The notes under the pieces were generated by a model. It was not told where the DNA came from and ran no database searches. It worked only from the letters and a program-made list of their open reading frames with translations. The translations under genes were made by a program, and so were the position numbers. 64,000 nt of DNA from Prosthecodimorpha staleyi (GTDB lineage Bacteria > Pseudomonadota > Alphaproteobacteria > Rhizobiales > Ancalomicrobiaceae). Below are positions 8,695 through 17,665 of the stretch, one piece after another; position 1 is the stretch's first letter, and every line of letters starts with the position of its first letter. Where the stretch lies: assembly GCF_018729455.1 (NCBI RefSeq), contig NZ_JAHHZF010000005.1:62001-126000 (forward strand), given 5' to 3'.

Positions 8695-9492
8695 CTACCG
8701 GTTCGGCTCCAGGTCGACCCGGATCGCCCAGCCTTCGAGGCCGGGGCCGGCGGCGGGGTAGCGGTCGAACACCGCCGGATCGTGGCCGGGCACGACATGC
8801 TTCATGCTCGGGGCCAGCTTGCGGATGGTGCGGTAGCCCTCGAGCAGTTCGGAGAGATCGACCAGGACCGAGAAGGCGCGGTCGTTCTCGATATGCTCGT
8901 AGTAGTGCGAGGCATCCGAGGCGAGCACGACCGGGCCGCGCTCGGTCTCGACGCGGACGATCTGCAGCCCGCGCGAGTGGCCGCCGACCTTGTGGACGGT
9001 GACGCCCGGCGCGACCGTGCCGGTGCCGTCGTGGAACTCGACCCGGCCCTGATAGACCTTGCGCACCATGGCGACCACGTCCTCCTCCTCGAAGGGGTGG
9101 CGCAGCAGGTGGTGGCACATGCAGCGGCCCGTGACATAGGCCATTTCGCAATCCTGCACGTGGTAGCGTGCGCCCGGCAGGAGGTCGTGATTGCCGGCGT
9201 GGTCGTAATGCATATGCGTCACGATCACGTCGGAGACCGTGCCGGGATCGAGCCCGATCGCCCGGAACCCCTCCCCGACCGGATGGATCGTCTCCCGCTG
9301 CCGGCGCCGCCCGACCGCCTCGTCGAAGCCGGTATCGACCACGATCGTGCGGGCGCCGTTGGACAGCACCCAGACGAAGTAGTCGATCGGCATCGGCGTG
9401 TTGTGCGGGTCGCCGCCGAAGAAGTTGGCCGGCCGGTTTCGCTCCGAGCGGGCATAGCGGATCATGTGGATCCGGTACTGGTCGTCGCGCAT
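8695..9492 (-). CDS. Metallo-beta-lactamase-fold lactonase (AttM/AiiA-like)
   Basis: 265-residue metallo-hydrolase with the dinuclear zinc motif HMHYDHAGNH starting at residue 93, a further His in VGGHSRG and an Asp in ASDASHYYEHIE. This is the pattern of N-acyl-homoserine lactonases and gamma-butyrolactonases such as AttM/BlcC. It starts 8 bp after the stop of the upstream dehydrogenase and is the last gene of a five-gene minus-strand operon. In that context I favour opening of a catabolic lactone over quorum quenching; both are possible within the family. Confidence 0.85.
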   Translation of the reverse strand: MRDDQYRIHMIRYARSERNRPANFFGGDPHNTPMPIDYFVWVLSNGARTIVVDTGFDEAVGRRRQRETIHPVGEGFRAIGLDPGTVSDVIVTHMHYDHAGNHDLLPGARYHVQDCEMAYVTGRCMCHHLLRHPFEEEDVVAMVRKVYQGRVEFHDGTGTVAPGVTVHKVGGHSRGLQIVRVETERGPVVLASDASHYYEHIENDRAFSVLVDLSELLEGYRTIRKLAPSMKHVVPGHDPAVFDRYPAAGPGLEGWAIRVDLEPNR

Positions 9493-9499
9493 CGCCCGC

Positions 9500-10396
9500 T
9501 CAGCCCTTCTTCGGCACGGGGCCGACCTCGACGCCCGCCCAGGCTTCCGGCACCTTGACGATCTCGGTGAAGTCGGAGCCTGCGCCATGCAGGTTGTTGC
9601 AGAGCTGGTACATCTGCTTGACCGCCATGCCGACCCACATCTGCGCGCCGAGCGCCTCCGCCTCCTCCATGCAGAGCTTGAGGTCCTTGTAGAGAAGCCC
9701 GGTCGCAAAGCCGAAATCGAAGGTGCGCGGCAGGATCGAGCGCGGGAACTTGTCTTGCGAGGCGGAATTGCGGCCCGAGCCGGTGTTGATCACGTCGATC
9801 ATCACGGCCGGGTCGATGCCGGCCTTGACGCCCATCACGACCGCCTCCGAGGTCGCCGCCAGGGCGGTCGCGGACAGGAGGTTGTTGGCGAGCTTCATGG
9901 TCTGCGCGATGCCGGTCTTCTCGCCGATGAAGAACAGCTTGCCGATCTGTCCGAGCGCGTCCTGGATCAGGTCGTAGTCGGCGCGCGGGCCGGACACCAT
10001 CACGGCGAGCGTGCCGTTGACGGCCCCGGCGATGCCGCCCGAGACCGGGCTGTCGAGATGGACGATGCCCTTCGTCGCCAGCATCGCCGCCACGCGCTGC
10101 GAGGTGATCGAGCCGGTCGTCGACAGGTCGACAAAGCGGCGCACGCGGGAGCCCTCTGCCACCGCCGCGGCGACCTCCTCGACCACCTTTGGGAAGGGCA
10201 GCGAGACCATCACGGTCTCGGCCGCGTCGGCGACCTCCCGGGCCGAGCCGACGGCGCGCGCGCCCTCGGCCTCCAGCGCCCGGGCCGTCTCCGGCCGGAC
10301 GTCGGTGACGATCAGACGGTGACCGGCGGCGATGAGACGCCGGACCATCGGCGTCCCCATATTGCCGAGGCCGATGAAGCCGATCTCGTGCGCCAT
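9500..10396 (-). CDS. 3-hydroxyisobutyrate dehydrogenase-type beta-hydroxyacid dehydrogenase
   Basis: 298-residue NAD(P)-dependent oxidoreductase. The N-terminal Rossmann motif is GFIGLGNMGTPM (6-17), the substrate loop is DSPVSGGIAGA near 115, and the catalytic lysine is Lys168 in QTMKLANNLL. Family members oxidise 3-hydroxyisobutyrate, tartronate semialdehyde, 4-hydroxybutyrate or other hydroxy acids. In this operon, next to an aldehyde dehydrogenase and a lactonase, oxidation of a hydroxy acid released from a lactone would fit. The assignment to the superfamily is firm; the substrate is inferred. Confidence 0.88.
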   Translation of the reverse strand: MAHEIGFIGLGNMGTPMVRRLIAAGHRLIVTDVRPETARALEAEGARAVGSAREVADAAETVMVSLPFPKVVEEVAAAVAEGSRVRRFVDLSTTGSITSQRVAAMLATKGIVHLDSPVSGGIAGAVNGTLAVMVSGPRADYDLIQDALGQIGKLFFIGEKTGIAQTMKLANNLLSATALAATSEAVVMGVKAGIDPAVMIDVINTGSGRNSASQDKFPRSILPRTFDFGFATGLLYKDLKLCMEEAEALGAQMWVGMAVKQMYQLCNNLHGAGSDFTEIVKVPEAWAGVEVGPVPKKG

Positions 10397-10421
10397 GATG
10401 CTGTTCCCTCCCCGCGTCCGC

Positions 10422-10805
10422 TCACTTCTTGCCGTCGATCTCGGCGAAGACCTTGCGCGCGATGCGGAAGGAATCGACCGCCGCCGGCACGCCGCAATAG
10501 ATCGCGACCTGCAGGAAGACTTCGCAGATCTCCGCGCGCGACAGCCCGTTGTTGAGCGCGCCCTTGACGTGGACCTCGATCTCGTGCGGCCGGTTGAGTG
10601 CCGACAGCATCGCCAGGTTCAGGAAGCTGCGCGTCTTGCGGTCGAGTCCGTCGCGGCCCCAGACCGCGCCCCAGCAATATTCGGTGACCAGTTCCTGCAG
10701 CGGCCGATTGAAATCGTCGGCGGTCTTGATGGCATTCTCGACATAGTCCTTGCCGAGCACCGCGGTGCGGATGGCGAGACCCTTCTCGTAGGTGGCCTGA
10801 TCCAT
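10422..10805 (-). CDS. Carboxymuconolactone decarboxylase family protein (PcaC-like)
   Basis: 127-residue all-helical protein matching the 4-carboxymuconolactone decarboxylase family by length and by WGRDGLDRKTRSFLNLAMLSAL, followed by HVKGALNNGLSRAEICEVFLQ and CGVPAAVDSFRIAR. It lacks the CxxC of the peroxidatic AhpD branch, so it groups with PcaC-like lyases. There are no other protocatechuate-pathway genes in the window. It sits between aldehyde dehydrogenase and hydroxyacid dehydrogenase genes and probably acts on an intermediate of the same route. Confidence 0.85.
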   Translation of the reverse strand: MDQATYEKGLAIRTAVLGKDYVENAIKTADDFNRPLQELVTEYCWGAVWGRDGLDRKTRSFLNLAMLSALNRPHEIEVHVKGALNNGLSRAEICEVFLQVAIYCGVPAAVDSFRIARKVFAEIDGKK

Positions 10806-10833
10806 GACTGTTCCTCCCTGATTTCTGGTGTCT

Positions 10834-12324
10834 TCAACGCATGATGAAGGGATTGGCGACGCTCGACGAGGCGGCGAACCAGACCGACTTGACGTGCAGC
10901 CATTCCCGGATCGACTCCATGCCGCTCTCGCGGCCGATGCCGGAGCGCTTCACGCCGCCGAAGGGCGAGGTGTAGCTGACCATCCGGTAGGTATTGACCC
11001 AGACCATGCCGACCTCGAGCCGCTCGGACAGCCGCACGGCGCGGCCGAGATCGCGGGTCCAGACGCCGGCGGCGAGGCCGAACTTCACGTCGTTGGCAAT
11101 GCGGATCGCATCGGCCTCGTCGTCGAACGGAATGACGGCGAGGACCGGCCCGAACACCTCCTCCTGGGCGATGCGCATGTCGTTGCGCACCTCGGTGAAG
11201 ATGGTCGGCTCGACGAACTGCCCGCCCGTCCGCCCCCCGACCCAGGCGCCCTCGCCCCCATAGGGGTTGCCGCCGAGCACGCAGCGCGCGCCCTCCGCCT
11301 TGGCGATCTCAATATAGTCAAGCACCTTGCGGTATTGCGGCGGCGTGGTGACCGGGCCGACATGGGTCTCCGGGCTCATCGGGTCGCCGATCCGGGCCGA
11401 GCGGGCGACCTCGATCAGGCGCTCCATGAAGCGGTCGTGGATCGAGCGCTGCAACAGCAGGCGCGAGCCGGCGATGCAGGTCTGGCCGGTGGCGGCGAAG
11501 ATGCCCGAGATCGCGCCCATCACGGCGGCCTCCAGGTCGGCATCCTCGAACACGATGTTGGGCGACTTGCCGCCGAGTTCGAGCGAGACCTGCTTCATGC
11601 CGCGCGCGGCCATCTCGTAGATCTTCTGCCCCGTCGCATCCGAGCCCGTGAAGGCGACCTTGGCAACCTTGTCGTGGGAGACCAGCGCCGCGCCGGTATC
11701 CGCCCCGAAGCCCGTCACCGTGTTGACGACGCCCGGCGGGAAGCCGGCCTGCTCGAACAGCGGCATGAATTCCAAGGTCGAGGCCGACGTGAACTCGGAC
11801 GGCTTGATCACCGCCGTGCAGCCGGCCGCCAGCGCGGCGGCGAGCTTCCAGGTCAGGAGCATCAGGGGCGAGTTCCAGGCCGTGATCATGGCGACGACGC
11901 CGACCGGCTCCAGCCGGGTGAAGTTGAGCACGTCGGCCTTGTCCGACGGGATCACGGCGCCCTCGATCTTGTCCGCCAGTCCGCCGAAATAGCGATACCA
12001 TTCCGCGATGTAGCGGGTCTGGCCGGACATCTCGGCATAAAGCTTGCCGTTGTCGCGCACCTCGATCTCGGCAAGGCGCGGCGCCTCGGCCTCAATCAGG
12101 TCGGCGAGCCGCATCAGGAGCCGGCCGCGCTTCGACGCCGACATGCGGCCCCATTCGCCGCGCCGCGCCGCATCGGCGGCCTGGACGGCCCGGTCGACAT
12201 CGGCCGCGCCCGCATGGGCGACATGGGCCCAGACTTCGCCGCGATAGGGATCGACGGTCTCGAAGGTCCGCCCGCCCTCGGCATCCACGAAGCGGCCGTC
12301 GATATAGAGCTGATAGGTCTTCAT
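10834..12324 (-). CDS. NAD(P)-dependent aldehyde dehydrogenase
   Basis: 496-residue aldehyde dehydrogenase. The catalytic Cys293 lies in GQTCIAGSR and the general base Glu249 in LELGGKSPN; the cofactor segment AWNSPLMLLTWKLAAAL and IKPSEFTS are present. The C-terminus PFGGVKRSGIGRESG is also standard. I took the ATG at 12324, five bases after the upstream CoA-transferase stop; the same frame stays open far upstream, but that part is antisense-like. Wording is closest to the betaine/gamma-aminobutyraldehyde or hydroxymuconic-semialdehyde branch. In the operon it would oxidise the semialdehyde formed by the dehydrogenase. Confidence 0.9.
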   Translation of the reverse strand: MKTYQLYIDGRFVDAEGGRTFETVDPYRGEVWAHVAHAGAADVDRAVQAADAARRGEWGRMSASKRGRLLMRLADLIEAEAPRLAEIEVRDNGKLYAEMSGQTRYIAEWYRYFGGLADKIEGAVIPSDKADVLNFTRLEPVGVVAMITAWNSPLMLLTWKLAAALAAGCTAVIKPSEFTSASTLEFMPLFEQAGFPPGVVNTVTGFGADTGAALVSHDKVAKVAFTGSDATGQKIYEMAARGMKQVSLELGGKSPNIVFEDADLEAAVMGAISGIFAATGQTCIAGSRLLLQRSIHDRFMERLIEVARSARIGDPMSPETHVGPVTTPPQYRKVLDYIEIAKAEGARCVLGGNPYGGEGAWVGGRTGGQFVEPTIFTEVRNDMRIAQEEVFGPVLAVIPFDDEADAIRIANDVKFGLAAGVWTRDLGRAVRLSERLEVGMVWVNTYRMVSYTSPFGGVKRSGIGRESGMESIREWLHVKSVWFAASSSVANPFIMR

Positions 12325-12329
12325 CGGCC

Positions 12330-13514
12330 TCACCCCAGCGCCGCGGCAGCGGCGAATTCGGCGCGGATCGCGGCGCCATGCTCGTCGAGATCGGGCACCC
12401 GCCCGAGATGCGCGCCCGTCCCGACCGGCAGGGCGGCGAGATCGATTTCGACCGGGCCGGCCGAGACCGTCCGCGCGCGCAGCTGCGGATGGTCGGCGAG
12501 ATCGGCGACCGTGTTCAGCCGTGCGCAGGCGATCCCGGCCTCCGTCAGGAGGGCGATGAGCGCGTCGCGGCGGTGCCGGCCGAAGACCGCTTCGATCTCG
12601 ATCGCAAGCGCGGTCCGGTTGGCGACCCGGGCGGAATTGTCGGAGAAGCGCGGATCGGTCGCCAGATCCGGCCGGCCGAGCACGCGGGTCGCCAGCGCTA
12701 CCCATTCGCGCTCGTTCTGGACCGCGATCAGGATGTCCTCGCCGTCCGCCGCGGCATAGAGCCCGTAGGGTGCCAGCGTGGCATGGGCGACGCCGACGCG
12801 CGCCGGCGGCCGGCCCTGGTGGCGCTGCACCAGAAGCGGCACGTTCATCCAATCGGCCAGCACGTCGAACATGGCGATCGACAGGTCGCTGCCCTGCCCG
12901 GTCCGTCCGCGCAGGAGGAGCGCGCGCAGGATCGCCGAGAAGGCCGTCTGGCCGGTGGCGATGTCGCAGATCGAGACCCCGACCCGCGCCGGCGCCTCGC
13001 CCGTGCCGGTCACCGCGCAGAGCCCGGTCTCGGCCTGGACCAGGAGATCGTAGGCCTTCATCGCCGCATAGGGACCGTCGCGGCCATAGCCAGTGATCTC
13101 GCAGGTGACCAGGCCCGGATTGGTCCGGCGCAGGCGTTCGCCGGTCAGCCCGCGCCGCTCCAGCGCGCCGGGAGCGAGATTGTGCAGGAAGATGTCGGCC
13201 CGGACGAGCATCGCGTCGAGCAGGGCGAAGTCGTCCGGCCGGTCGAGATCGAGTACGACCGACTGCTTGCCGCCGTTCAGCCAGACGAAATAGGCGCTCT
13301 GCCCGGCCGCCAGCCGGTCGTAGCCGCGCGCGAAATCGCCGCCCGGCCGTTCGACCTTGATCACCCGCGCACCGGCATCGGCGAGCAGCAGCCCGCAATA
13401 GGGCGCCGCGACCGCCTGCTCGATCGAAACCACCAGCATGCCGTCGAGCTCCCGCCCGAGACCCGAAGCGGCATCGGCGCATCGGCGGGGAGCGACGGGT
13501 TCGGACATCGACAC
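12330..13514 (-). CDS. CaiB/BaiF family CoA-transferase
   Basis: 394-residue class III CoA-transferase. The N-terminus VVSIEQAVAAPYCGLLLADAGARVIKVERPGGD matches the family, and the catalytic aspartate that forms the acyl anhydride is Asp156 in MKAYDLLVQAETG. The typical C-terminal block LIALLTEAGIACARLNTVADL is present. An ATG two codons later (13508) is an equal candidate start. It heads the minus-strand operon with aldehyde dehydrogenase, PcaC-like protein, hydroxyacid dehydrogenase and lactonase, and may activate the resulting acid. The acid itself is unknown. Confidence 0.88.
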   Translation of the reverse strand: MSMSEPVAPRRCADAASGLGRELDGMLVVSIEQAVAAPYCGLLLADAGARVIKVERPGGDFARGYDRLAAGQSAYFVWLNGGKQSVVLDLDRPDDFALLDAMLVRADIFLHNLAPGALERRGLTGERLRRTNPGLVTCEITGYGRDGPYAAMKAYDLLVQAETGLCAVTGTGEAPARVGVSICDIATGQTAFSAILRALLLRGRTGQGSDLSIAMFDVLADWMNVPLLVQRHQGRPPARVGVAHATLAPYGLYAAADGEDILIAVQNEREWVALATRVLGRPDLATDPRFSDNSARVANRTALAIEIEAVFGRHRRDALIALLTEAGIACARLNTVADLADHPQLRARTVSAGPVEIDLAALPVGTGAHLGRVPDLDEHGAAIRAEFAAAAALG

Positions 13515-13829
13515 CTCGGATCGGCGGGGACGGGACAGCCGGCGGGCGTCCGTCGGGACGGGGGAAGTCTCCGCCAGCCGCCGGGCCAGCGGCCATCCCC
13601 GCCGGTGCGAAACCTGTTATGCCGGCCGACCGGATTTCCTCGACCGGTCCGCATCACCGAGACTGTCCGCCGGGCGGAGACCGGTCGGAAGAGCCGGATC
13701 CCCCCTCGCGAAGCCTCCCGCCGGGCGGGGTCCGCCGTCGCCGGCCGGACCCCGCGCGTGCGGCTTTCGCGCCGGTCCGGCGGCGAGCCTCGCCCGCTCC
13801 GGGCTCCGTCACCCTCAGGGAGATCCGCC
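13515..13829. other. Divergent intergenic region with a leader hairpin
   Basis: This 315-bp gap separates the divergent CoA-transferase and MmgE/PrpD operons and must hold both promoters; I could not place clear -35/-10 boxes. A 10-bp perfect stem GCGGGGTCCG/CGGACCCCGC (13725-13755, 11-base loop) lies about 75 bp before the plus-strand start. It could be an attenuator or a protein site. No gene is seen. Confidence 0.4.
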
Positions 13830-15239
13830 ATGGCAGCCTTGCCGGACCGCGCCGCCGCCCCTGTCGCGCCCTCTGCATTCGCGTCCCCCGAAATCGCCCG
13901 GCCCGTCGCCGAGCGGCTCGCTGCCTTCGCGCGGGCCGTCGATTTCGGATCGCTCCCCGCCGCCGTCGTCGACAAGGCGACCGGCTGCCTGACGGATTTC
14001 TTCGGCTGCGTTCTGGAGGCGAGGCCGCTGCCCTGGGGCCGGCAGGTCGCCGCCTATGCGGGCATGCAGCCGGCCGGCCCGGCGCGCGTGATCGGCACGG
14101 ATCTCTCGCTCGGCGCCGGCGAGGCGGCCTTTGCCAACGGCACGCTCGGCCACGGCCTGATCCGCGAGGACATGCATGTCCCGGCCTGCTCGCATCTCGG
14201 CGTGGTGGTCTGGCCGACCCTGCTGGCGCTGGCGGCCGGACGCCGCGTCGCCGGGCCGGACCTGATCGCCGCCGCCGTCGCCGGCTACGAGATCGGCGCC
14301 CGGGTCGGCCGCGCCCTGTTCGATGCCGATCTCGCCGCCCGCCTGCGACCGACCGGCACCGTCGGGGCGATCGGCGCGGCCGCGGCCGGCTGCCGGCTCC
14401 TCGGCCTGTCGCAGGCCGAGACGGTCTCGGCGATCGGCTATGCGGCCAATTGCGCGGCCGGCGTCAACGAATGGCCCTGGGCCGGCGGCACCGAGGTCTT
14501 CTTCCATGCCGGCTTCGCGGCCCGCTCGGCGGTCACTGCGGTGCAACTCGCCACGACCGGCGCCTTCGCGTCGCCGACCGCCATCGACGGCCGCGCCGGC
14601 CTGTTCGCCGCCCATGGCCGGCGCGAACGCGCCGCCGGCATCGAGCCGCTCGGCGACGGGAACTACGAGATCCTGTCGGTCTACTGGAAGCCGGCGCCGG
14701 CCTGCAACTATGTGCAGACGCCCTGTCAGGTGGCGCTCGATCTGGTCCACCAGGGCGTCACCGCGGACCGTGTCGTACGCATCGAGGTGGCGAGCTTCAC
14801 GCCCGCCTTGCGCTACCCCGGCTGCGACCGGTCCGGCCCCTTCCCGGGCATCCTGGAGGCCAAGATGAGTATCCAGTACGCGATCGCGGCGACGCTGGTT
14901 CGCGGCGCGGTCGAGGAGGCGAACTATGTCCGGCTCGACGATCCCGCCGTGCTGCGCCTCGCCGGGCTCACCGAACTCGCCGTCGACCCGGTCTTCGAGG
15001 TCGCCTATCCGGAGCGCCAGGGCGCCGGCATCACGGTGACGCTCAACGACGGCCGCCGCGTCTCCGCCCGGCGCGACGACGTGACCGCGGTCGACCGTTC
15101 CGGCGTGCGCGAGCGGCTGAGGGCCGCCGCCACGACCCGGCTCGGCGCCGCGCGGGCCGACACCCTGGTCGACGCCATCGACGGTCTCGCCCAGGGGGGC
15201 GATGCCGCGACGCTGGTCGATCTGGCGGTGGCTTCGTGA
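13830..15239 (+). CDS. MmgE/PrpD family protein
   Basis: 469-residue member of the MmgE/PrpD family, which contains 2-methylcitrate dehydratase and cis-aconitate decarboxylase. Typical stretches are ATGCLTDFFGCVL near residue 50, FANGTLGHGLIREDMH near 105, the glycine-rich YEIGARVGRAL and a WKPAPACNYVQTP segment near 288. The ATG at 13830 follows an AGGGAGA ribosome binding site; the frame is open much further upstream but antisense-like. No prpB, prpC or acnD is nearby, so classical propionate use is unlikely. It is the first gene of a tightly coupled trio with two CoA-transfer enzymes, which suggests a dicarboxylic or branched substrate. Confidence 0.85.
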   Translation: MAALPDRAAAPVAPSAFASPEIARPVAERLAAFARAVDFGSLPAAVVDKATGCLTDFFGCVLEARPLPWGRQVAAYAGMQPAGPARVIGTDLSLGAGEAAFANGTLGHGLIREDMHVPACSHLGVVVWPTLLALAAGRRVAGPDLIAAAVAGYEIGARVGRALFDADLAARLRPTGTVGAIGAAAAGCRLLGLSQAETVSAIGYAANCAAGVNEWPWAGGTEVFFHAGFAARSAVTAVQLATTGAFASPTAIDGRAGLFAAHGRRERAAGIEPLGDGNYEILSVYWKPAPACNYVQTPCQVALDLVHQGVTADRVVRIEVASFTPALRYPGCDRSGPFPGILEAKMSIQYAIAATLVRGAVEEANYVRLDDPAVLRLAGLTELAVDPVFEVAYPERQGAGITVTLNDGRRVSARRDDVTAVDRSGVRERLRAAATTRLGAARADTLVDAIDGLAQGGDAATLVDLAVAS

Positions 15240-16429
15240 GTTCGCCACGCCCCGGCGCGCTCGCCGGCATCCGCGTGATCGAACTCGCCCGCCTGCTGCC
15301 CGGCAACCTCGCCGCCCAGATGCTCGGCGATCTCGGCGCCGACGTGATCAAGGTCGAGCAGCCCGGGGCCGGCGACCCGATGCGCGACTTTCCGCCCATG
15401 GGGGCAAGAGATTCCGGCGTTTTCCTGATCTCCAACCGCAACAAGCGCTCGATCACGGTCGACCTGAAGAAGCCCGAGGGCCGTGCGATTGTCGAGAAGC
15501 TGGCGGCCGGCGCCGACGTCGTCCTGGAGGGTTTCCGGCCGGGCGTTGCCGACCGGCTCGGCGTCGGCGACGCGGCGCTCCGGGCGATCAACCCGCGGCT
15601 CGTCTATTGCGCGCTGTCCGGCTACGGCCAGACCGGCCCCTACCGGTTGGTGCCCGGCCACGACATGAACTATCTCGGCATCGTCGGCATGCTGCAGTTG
15701 ATGTCGCGGCGCGAAACCGGCCCCTTCGTGCCCGGCCCGCTGATCGCCGACATCGCCGGCGGCAGCCTGATGGCGGTCTACGGCATCCTGGCGGCGCTGC
15801 TCGCTCGCACCACGACCGGCGAGGGCCAGTTCGTCGACGTTTCGATGACCGACGGCGCCATGGCGCTGATGGTCTCGCACATGGCCGAATGGCTCTATGC
15901 CGGACACGAGCCGCGCGGCGGCGAATACCGCAATGCCGGCGGCTCGGCGCCCTACGAGATCTACCGCTGCGCCGACGGCAAATACCTGACCCTCGGCATC
16001 ATCGAGGATCATTTCTGGTCGCGCCTGCGCCAGCTGCTCGGCCGCGACGACCTGCCGGCCGAGCCTTTCCCGGGTCCGGAGGACGCCGCCCGCGCGCATG
16101 CCATCCTGACCGAGGCCTTCGCCACCGCGACCCGCGACGAATGGGTCGCCCGCCTCTGGCAGGCCGACATCTCCGCCGGCCCGGTCAACAGCTTCGCCGA
16201 GGCCGCCGCCGATCCGCAGATGCGCGCGCGAGAGATGGTGTTCGAGATCGACCACCCGGTCGAGGGCCGCATTCCGCAGCTCGGCTTCCCGGTCAAGTTC
16301 TCCGGCACGCCCGGCACCGTCACCAGGCCGCCGCCGAGCCTTGGCGAGCACAATGCCGAGGTGCTGGCCGAACTCGGCTATTCGGCCGCGGCGATCGCCG
16401 GGCTGGCCCGCGACGGGACGATCGGATGA
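15236..16429 (+). CDS. CaiB/BaiF family protein, alpha-methylacyl-CoA racemase-like
   Basis: 397-residue class III CoA-transferase-fold protein. Its catalytic-region wording GHDMNYLGIVGML, with Asp143, is close to the GHDxNYL signature of alpha-methylacyl-CoA racemases rather than to ordinary CoA-transferases. SGYGQTGPY precedes it as in racemases, and the C-terminus KFSGTPGTVTRPPPSLGEHNAEVL is family-typical. It starts with GTG overlapping the stop of the PrpD-like gene (GTGA), and its own stop overlaps the next gene (ATGA). Racemisation of a 2-methyl-branched acyl-CoA is the favoured role; plain CoA transfer is the alternative. Confidence 0.85.
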   Translation: MSSPRPGALAGIRVIELARLLPGNLAAQMLGDLGADVIKVEQPGAGDPMRDFPPMGARDSGVFLISNRNKRSITVDLKKPEGRAIVEKLAAGADVVLEGFRPGVADRLGVGDAALRAINPRLVYCALSGYGQTGPYRLVPGHDMNYLGIVGMLQLMSRRETGPFVPGPLIADIAGGSLMAVYGILAALLARTTTGEGQFVDVSMTDGAMALMVSHMAEWLYAGHEPRGGEYRNAGGSAPYEIYRCADGKYLTLGIIEDHFWSRLRQLLGRDDLPAEPFPGPEDAARAHAILTEAFATATRDEWVARLWQADISAGPVNSFAEAAADPQMRAREMVFEIDHPVEGRIPQLGFPVKFSGTPGTVTRPPPSLGEHNAEVLAELGYSAAAIAGLARDGTIG

Positions 16430-17655
16430 CGCCCGCACTCGCCGCCGCGCTCGACCGCATCCGTTCCGGCACGACCGTCCTGATCCCGGGGGCGGCGGGC
16501 GAGCCGACCGCCGTGATCGATGCGCTCGCCGCCGATCCGGGCCGCGCCGAGGGGGCGCGCTTCGTCTCCTGCGCGATCCCCGGCGTCAACCGGGCCGACA
16601 TCCCCGCCCGCGTGCCCGGAGCCGCGGTCGAGGGCTTCTTCGTGCCCGACAGTGCCCGGGCTGCTTACGAGGCCGGCCGCTACCGCCACGTCCCGATCGA
16701 CTATTCGGCCATCCCGGCGCATCTCGCCGCCCATGTCGACCTCGCCTTCGCGACCGTGGCGCCGCCCGAGGCCGGCATGGTCTCGCCCGGCGTCGCACAG
16801 GACCTGATCCCGGACCTCGCCGCCGGCCGGGCCCGACTGATCGGCCTCGTCAATCCGGCCATGCCGCCGGCGCGCGACGGCATCCTCCTGCCGGTCGACC
16901 GCTTCGACGCGCTGGTCGCGGTCGGCGATCCGCTGGTCGAACCCGAACCCGCCCCGCCGGGCACCGTCGCCGCGGCGATCGCCGGCCATGTCGCCGGCCT
17001 GGTCGCCGACGGCGCGGTTGTCGAGGTCGGCATCGGCCGGCTCGGCCAGGCGGTGCTGGCCGAACTCGCCGACCGGCGCGGCCTGTCGATCCATGCCGGC
17101 CTGATCGGCGAACGGGTGCTGGATCTGGTCGAGGCCGGCGCGGTCGACACCGTCACCACCGGCGTCGCGGTCGGCCCGCTCGCCTTCATGCGGCGCGCGG
17201 CCGCCGATCCGCGCATCCGCTTCCGCCCGATCGGCCACACCCACGACGCGACCGTGCTCGCCGCCCTGCCGCGCTTCCACGCCATCAACTTCGCCATCGA
17301 GGTGGATCTGTTCGGTCAGGTCAATGCCGAGCGGATCGGCCCGCGCATGGCCGGCGGCCGCGGCGGTCTCGGCGATTTCGCCCGCGGCGCACGCCGCTCG
17401 GCCGGCGGCCGAGCGATCGTCGCGCTGGTCTCGACCGCCGCCGGCGGCACTGTCTCGCGCATCGTGCCGACCCTCTCGCCGGGGCCGGTCTCGCTCGCCT
17501 ATGGCGAGGTCGACTGCGTCGTCACCGAGCATGGCGCCGCCGTGATCGCCGGCCTCCCGGTCGACCGCGTCGCCGAAGCCCTCATCGCCATCGCCGACCC
17601 GGCCGCCCGCCCAACCCTCGCCGAAGCCTGGCAGACCCTCCGCCGCCGGATGTGA
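16426..17655 (+). CDS. Acetyl-CoA hydrolase/4-hydroxybutyrate CoA-transferase family protein
   Basis: 409-residue class I CoA-transferase of the Cat1/Cat2 family. The catalytic glutamate is Glu292 in NFAIEVDLFGQVNAE; GIGRLGQAVLAELADRRGLSIHAGLIGE and TLSPGPVSLAYGEVDCVVTEHG are standard blocks. The family contains acetate, succinate, 4-hydroxybutyrate and itaconate CoA-transferases. It overlaps the previous gene by 4 bp and is the last of the trio. Together with the PrpD-like and racemase-like proteins it suggests activation of a small carboxylic acid; itaconate or a methyl-branched dicarboxylate are candidates only by analogy. Confidence 0.88.
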   Translation: MTPALAAALDRIRSGTTVLIPGAAGEPTAVIDALAADPGRAEGARFVSCAIPGVNRADIPARVPGAAVEGFFVPDSARAAYEAGRYRHVPIDYSAIPAHLAAHVDLAFATVAPPEAGMVSPGVAQDLIPDLAAGRARLIGLVNPAMPPARDGILLPVDRFDALVAVGDPLVEPEPAPPGTVAAAIAGHVAGLVADGAVVEVGIGRLGQAVLAELADRRGLSIHAGLIGERVLDLVEAGAVDTVTTGVAVGPLAFMRRAAADPRIRFRPIGHTHDATVLAALPRFHAINFAIEVDLFGQVNAERIGPRMAGGRGGLGDFARGARRSAGGRAIVALVSTAAGGTVSRIVPTLSPGPVSLAYGEVDCVVTEHGAAVIAGLPVDRVAEALIAIADPAARPTLAEAWQTLRRRM

Positions 17656-17665
17656 ACCGTCACCA

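Noticed and set aside
8695-9492. Quorum-quenching enzyme as the primary call
   Set aside because: The motif set fits AHL lactonases, but operon partners are catabolic and no luxI/luxR genes are present, so only the broader lactonase call is kept.
12378-13829. Upstream extension of the MmgE/PrpD frame by about 480 codons
   Set aside because: The family N-terminus and a ribosome binding site are at 13830, and the extension is antisense to the CaiB gene and crosses the divergent gap.
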